A stretch of DNA of 9,227 nucleotides from an uncultured Thermomicrobiales bacterium (GTDB lineage Bacteria; Chloroflexota; Chloroflexia; Thermomicrobiales; UBA6265), in assembly GCA_902806365.1 (NCBI GenBank), contig CADCWJ010000838.1, positions 1-9,227 on the forward strand, given 5' to 3'. The first letter of the stretch is position 1, and each line of letters begins with the position of its first letter. Made by a program: the position numbers and the translations under genes. A model generated the notes under the pieces. It was not told the origin of the DNA. It made no database searches and was given only the letters and a program-made list of their open reading frames with translations. Below, piece by piece: positions 6,891 to 9,227 of the stretch.

Positions 6891-6926
6891 GACAACTCTT
6901 GTCAGGCACGATCATTCTCCCAGAAT
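6891..6926 (+). promoter_or_regulatory. Candidate promoter and paired inverted repeats upstream of the importer operon
   Basis: TTGTCA (6899-6904, five of six to TTGACA) and CAGAAT (6921-6926, four of six to TATAAT) are separated by 16 bases, giving a plausible sigma-70-type promoter about 85 bases before the ATPase start. Each hexamer lies inside a perfect 5-3-5 inverted repeat: GACAA-CTC-TTGTC at 6891-6903 and ATTCT-CCC-AGAAT at 6914-6926. The centres are 23 bases apart. The position inside the 152-base gap between hyi and the ATPase makes an operator role possible. A regulator is not encoded in the window. Confidence 0.42.
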
Positions 6927-7011
6927 ACCGTCTCATTCGAGGGAACGCGCCGGGACAAGCGATGGAAGCCATAATGAAAACTATGAGGAATCCTTGAGGA
7001 GGATTGGCGCG

Positions 7012-8481
7012 ATGCTTGAGCTTCACAACATAACGAAGTCCTATGGGACCGTGGTGGCGAACGACCGGGTCTCGCTGCAGGTCAGCGCTGGGGAGATCGT
7101 CGCGCTCGTGGGGGAGAACGGAGCGGGAAAATCGACATTGCTCTCGATCGTCGGTGGGTTTCAGCAGCCGGACGCCGGCTCGATCACGGTCAATGGCCAG
7201 CATGTGACGCTCGATTCTCCGCGTACGGCGTTGCGCGCGGGGATTTCCGTTGTGCATCAGCATTTCGCGCTCGTTCCGTCCTTCACCGTGCGGGAGCAGA
7301 TGGCGCTGGCCGGGTTCCAATCCTCCCGGACTCACCCGCCGATGGCGGAGGACATCGCGCTGCACTCGATCGTCGAAGACCTTCCTCTGGTGCATCAGCA
7401 GCGGGTTGAGCTTGCACGCGCGCTGGTCACCCGGCCGAAGTTGCTTTTGCTCGACGAGCCGACATCGATGCTGGCGCCCCGCGAGAGCGAGCGGCTGTTC
7501 GACGTGCTGCGGCGAATTCGGGAAGCCGGTACGACGATCATCCTGGTGACCCACAAGATCGAGGAGGCGCTCGATCTGTCGGACCGGATAGTGGTGCTCC
7601 GCAATGGTCGGCTGGGGGGTCGCGAAGTGAGGACCGATGGCCGGTGGACGGACGGCACTCGTGAGCGGATTCTCAACGCGATGTTCGGCTTCTCTCCCGA
7701 GGCTGCGTCGGCCCAGGCGGTCTCGCCCATGGACGATAGCCCTGCCGGAGATGCCCTGCTTGCGGTCGATCGCCTCACGACCCTGTCGGCCGACGGCAGG
7801 GTAGCGCTGCGGGACATTACGTTCACAGTTCCGGAAGGTGGACGATTAGCGATCGTGGGAGTCGGCGGTCAGGGTCAGCGGGAGTTGCTGGAGGCGCTGG
7901 CCGGGTACATCGACACGGGGGGAGCGATCCGGCTACAGGACCGTGCCCGGGCCGCCCACGAACGGCGAGCCGCGATCGGGTATATCACCGACGACCGGAT
8001 CGGCGAGGGAGGCATCGCGGACCTCGATCTCACCGGGAATCTTCTGCTCAAGCATCAGCGGCTGGAGCGGTTCACCTGGCGCGGCCTTCTCCGCCGCAAC
8101 GCAATCAGGCGGTTCGCCGAGCGTGCGATTCGCGATTGGCGAATCGAGCCGGACGATCCGGATCGACGCTATGGCACATTTTCCGGCGGCAACATGCAAA
8201 AGGCGCTGCTGGCGAGAGAGATGGCGCGCCGTCCCCAACTGATGCTCGCCGCGAACCCGGCGCACGGGCTCGATGTCCGAACCGCCGGCTTTCTCTGGGC
8301 GAGGCTGGCGGCGTTCGCCCGCGAGGGCGGCGGCGTCATCTTCACGACGACCGATCTTTCGGAAGGCCGCAGTCAAGCCGATCTCGTTGCGGTGCTTTTC
8401 GAGGGCCGCCTGTCGACCCCGCAACCCGTGATGTCGCTCAGTGAGCGGGAGCTCGGCACGATGATGATCGCCGGATGGTAA
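7012..8481 (+). CDS. Nucleoside/ribose-type (BmpA/YufO class) ABC importer ATPase with two fused NBDs
   Basis: A 489-residue twin-NBD ATPase that would energise uptake through a membrane permease pair. NBD1 has Walker A GENGAGKST (34-42), a Q-loop at Gln83 (VVHQHFALVPSFTV, the VHQHF form typical of this class), Walker B LLLLDEPTS (144-152; Asp148, Glu149) and switch His181. Its signature reads DLPLVHQQRVEL where the class normally has L(S/P)VGxQQRVEI, so the glycine is missing. The stretch from the Q-loop to the signature is about 15 residues shorter than I expect. NBD2 has GVGGQGQREL (283-292) in place of Walker A, which is normal for this class, an intact TFSGGNMQK signature (389-397) and LMLAANPAHGLD (410-421). 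The ATG at 7012 follows GAGGAGG at 6996-7002 with a 9-base spacer. The permease ATG overlaps the end of this gene. Nucleoside as substrate is inferred from class and the neighbouring upp. Confidence 0.92.
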   Translation: MLELHNITKSYGTVVANDRVSLQVSAGEIVALVGENGAGKSTLLSIVGGFQQPDAGSITVNGQHVTLDSPRTALRAGISVVHQHFALVPSFTVREQMALAGFQSSRTHPPMAEDIALHSIVEDLPLVHQQRVELARALVTRPKLLLLDEPTSMLAPRESERLFDVLRRIREAGTTIILVTHKIEEALDLSDRIVVLRNGRLGGREVRTDGRWTDGTRERILNAMFGFSPEAASAQAVSPMDDSPAGDALLAVDRLTTLSADGRVALRDITFTVPEGGRLAIVGVGGQGQRELLEALAGYIDTGGAIRLQDRARAAHERRAAIGYITDDRIGEGGIADLDLTGNLLLKHQRLERFTWRGLLRRNAIRRFAERAIRDWRIEPDDPDRRYGTFSGGNMQKALLAREMARRPQLMLAANPAHGLDVRTAGFLWARLAAFAREGGGVIFTTTDLSEGRSQADLVAVLFEGRLSTPQPVMSLSERELGTMMIAGW

Positions 8482-9227
8482 GCGGGCAGTGGCGAGGGCG
8501 CCGTAACATCCTCCGTGAAGCGGCGATCATGCCGCTGGGCGCCGTCCTGACTGCCACCTTCGCAGGGGCGATGATCCTCCTCGCTACCGGTCATGACCCG
8601 GTTTTCGCCTATGGCGAGCTGGTGCAACGCGCGCTCCTGCGCTGGACTGGGTTGATCGAGACGGTCGTTCGCGCCGCACCAATCCTGATCGGCGGAGTCG
8701 CCGCCCTGGTGGCGGTCCGGGCCGGCCTGTGGAACATCGGCATCGACGGTCAGGTCCTCGTCGGCGCGATGGTCGCCGGCGCGATCGGCGGTTCTCTCGC
8801 ATCGGCCCCCGGCCCGCTTCTGTGGCTCTGCTGCGCGGCGGCGGGCGCAGCAGCGGGGGGGCTTTGGGCACTTGTCCCCGCCCTCCTGCGGGCGCGCTGG
8901 GGCCTGAACGAAATTGTGACCAGCATCATGTTCAACTACCTCGCCCTCTCGCTTACCGCCTGGCTCGTCCAGGGACCGATCCGGGACTCACTGCTCGTGT
9001 CCCCCCAGACAGCGACGATCCCTCGCGAGCTGCGCTTGCCGTCGCTCGGCGACACTCGCCTGCACCTTGGCGTCGTCGCCGCTTTGATGGTGACGATTCT
9101 CGTCCATCTCGTGTTGCGCCATACGGTGGCCGGATACGAGCTGTCGATCGTCGGCGCGAACGTCCGCGCCGCCCGGCATGGACTGATCGCGGTCCCGGCC
9201 TATCAGGTTGGTGCGTTCATCGTCAGC
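8475..9227 (+). CDS. Nucleoside-type (YufP class) ABC importer permease, N-terminal part (cut by right edge)
   Basis: From the ATG at 8475, 251 codons run open to the window edge. The start overlaps the ATPase stop by 7 bases (ATGGTAA), so translation is probably coupled; no separate Shine-Dalgarno is visible. The product has a short cytoplasmic start (MVSGQWRGRRNILREAAIMP) and then several membrane helices. Conserved blocks of the BPD_transp_2 branch used by BmpA-type importers are AGLWNIGIDGQVLVGAM at about residues 83-99, GLNEIVTSIMFNYLA at about 142-156, and GYELSIVGANVRAARHG at about 219-235. The last is the cytoplasmic EAA-like coupling region. A second permease and a BmpA-like lipoprotein would be expected beyond the right edge or elsewhere. 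The family is confident; the substrate (nucleosides most likely) is inferred. Confidence 0.92.
   Translation, partial: MVSGQWRGRRNILREAAIMPLGAVLTATFAGAMILLATGHDPVFAYGELVQRALLRWTGLIETVVRAAPILIGGVAALVAVRAGLWNIGIDGQVLVGAMVAGAIGGSLASAPGPLLWLCCAAAGAAAGGLWALVPALLRARWGLNEIVTSIMFNYLALSLTAWLVQGPIRDSLLVSPQTATIPRELRLPSLGDTRLHLGVVAALMVTILVHLVLRHTVAGYELSIVGANVRAARHGLIAVPAYQVGAFIVS

Noticed and set aside
6835..7554. 239-residue minus-strand reading frame
   Set aside because: It is antisense to NBD1 of the importer ATPase, crosses the hyi promoter region and has a composition typical of a shadow frame.
1..9227. High frequency of GATC/CGATC tetramers
   Set aside because: They are spread through coding sequence in a way that fits ATC (Ile) and GAT/GAC codon use next to C- or G-starting codons. 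No clustering suggestive of an origin or methylation-controlled site is seen.

Overview
This window is GC-rich, densely packed bacterial chromosomal DNA. It holds eight protein-coding genes (two cut by the window edges), and I see no RNA genes, insertion sequences or CRISPR arrays. Several genes start with TTG or GTG behind strong GGAGG-type ribosome binding sites. The gene content (M3 oligoendopeptidase F, BmpA-type nucleoside ABC transporter, hydroxypyruvate isomerase family, a small NHLP-like protein, a LOV histidine kinase) fits Chloroflexota of the Thermomicrobia/Sphaerobacter type best. An actinobacterium is not excluded. This taxonomic guess is an inference from style and content, not a search.

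Layout from left to right. (1) 1-293, minus: N-terminal part of an ABC-2 family export permease, running off the left edge. (2) 496-2328, plus: zinc metallopeptidase PepF, diverging from it. (3) 2398-4047, minus: a soluble LOV-GAF-HisKA-HATPase histidine kinase, convergent with pepF, carrying the full photoactive-cysteine motif of a blue-light receptor and no adjacent response regulator. (4) 4262-4906, plus: KDPG/KHG aldolase, diverging from the kinase. (5) 5044-5343, plus: a 99-residue protein resembling NHLP-clan leader domains. (6) 5391-6859, minus: a two-gene unit, hydroxypyruvate/2-oxo-tetronate isomerase family gene followed by uracil phosphoribosyltransferase. (7) 7012 to the right edge, plus: the twin-NBD ATPase and first permease of a BmpA/YufO-YufP type (nucleoside/ribose-like) importer, overlapping by 7 bp.

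The right half reads as a salvage and carbon-use neighbourhood. The divergent pair hyi-upp and the nucleoside-type importer share a 152-bp promoter region containing two 5-3-5 inverted repeats. Imported nucleosides or bases could feed UMP synthesis through Upp, while the isomerase and the KDPG aldolase handle small keto-acid or sugar-acid intermediates. The left half is unrelated housekeeping and signalling.

The two most notable items are the LOV histidine kinase (intact Cys62 photochemistry motif, orphan in context) and the importer ATPase. In the latter the first nucleotide-binding domain has lost the glycine of its signature motif and has a shortened helical region, so only one ATP site looks competent. 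I did not find a clearly new multi-gene system here.
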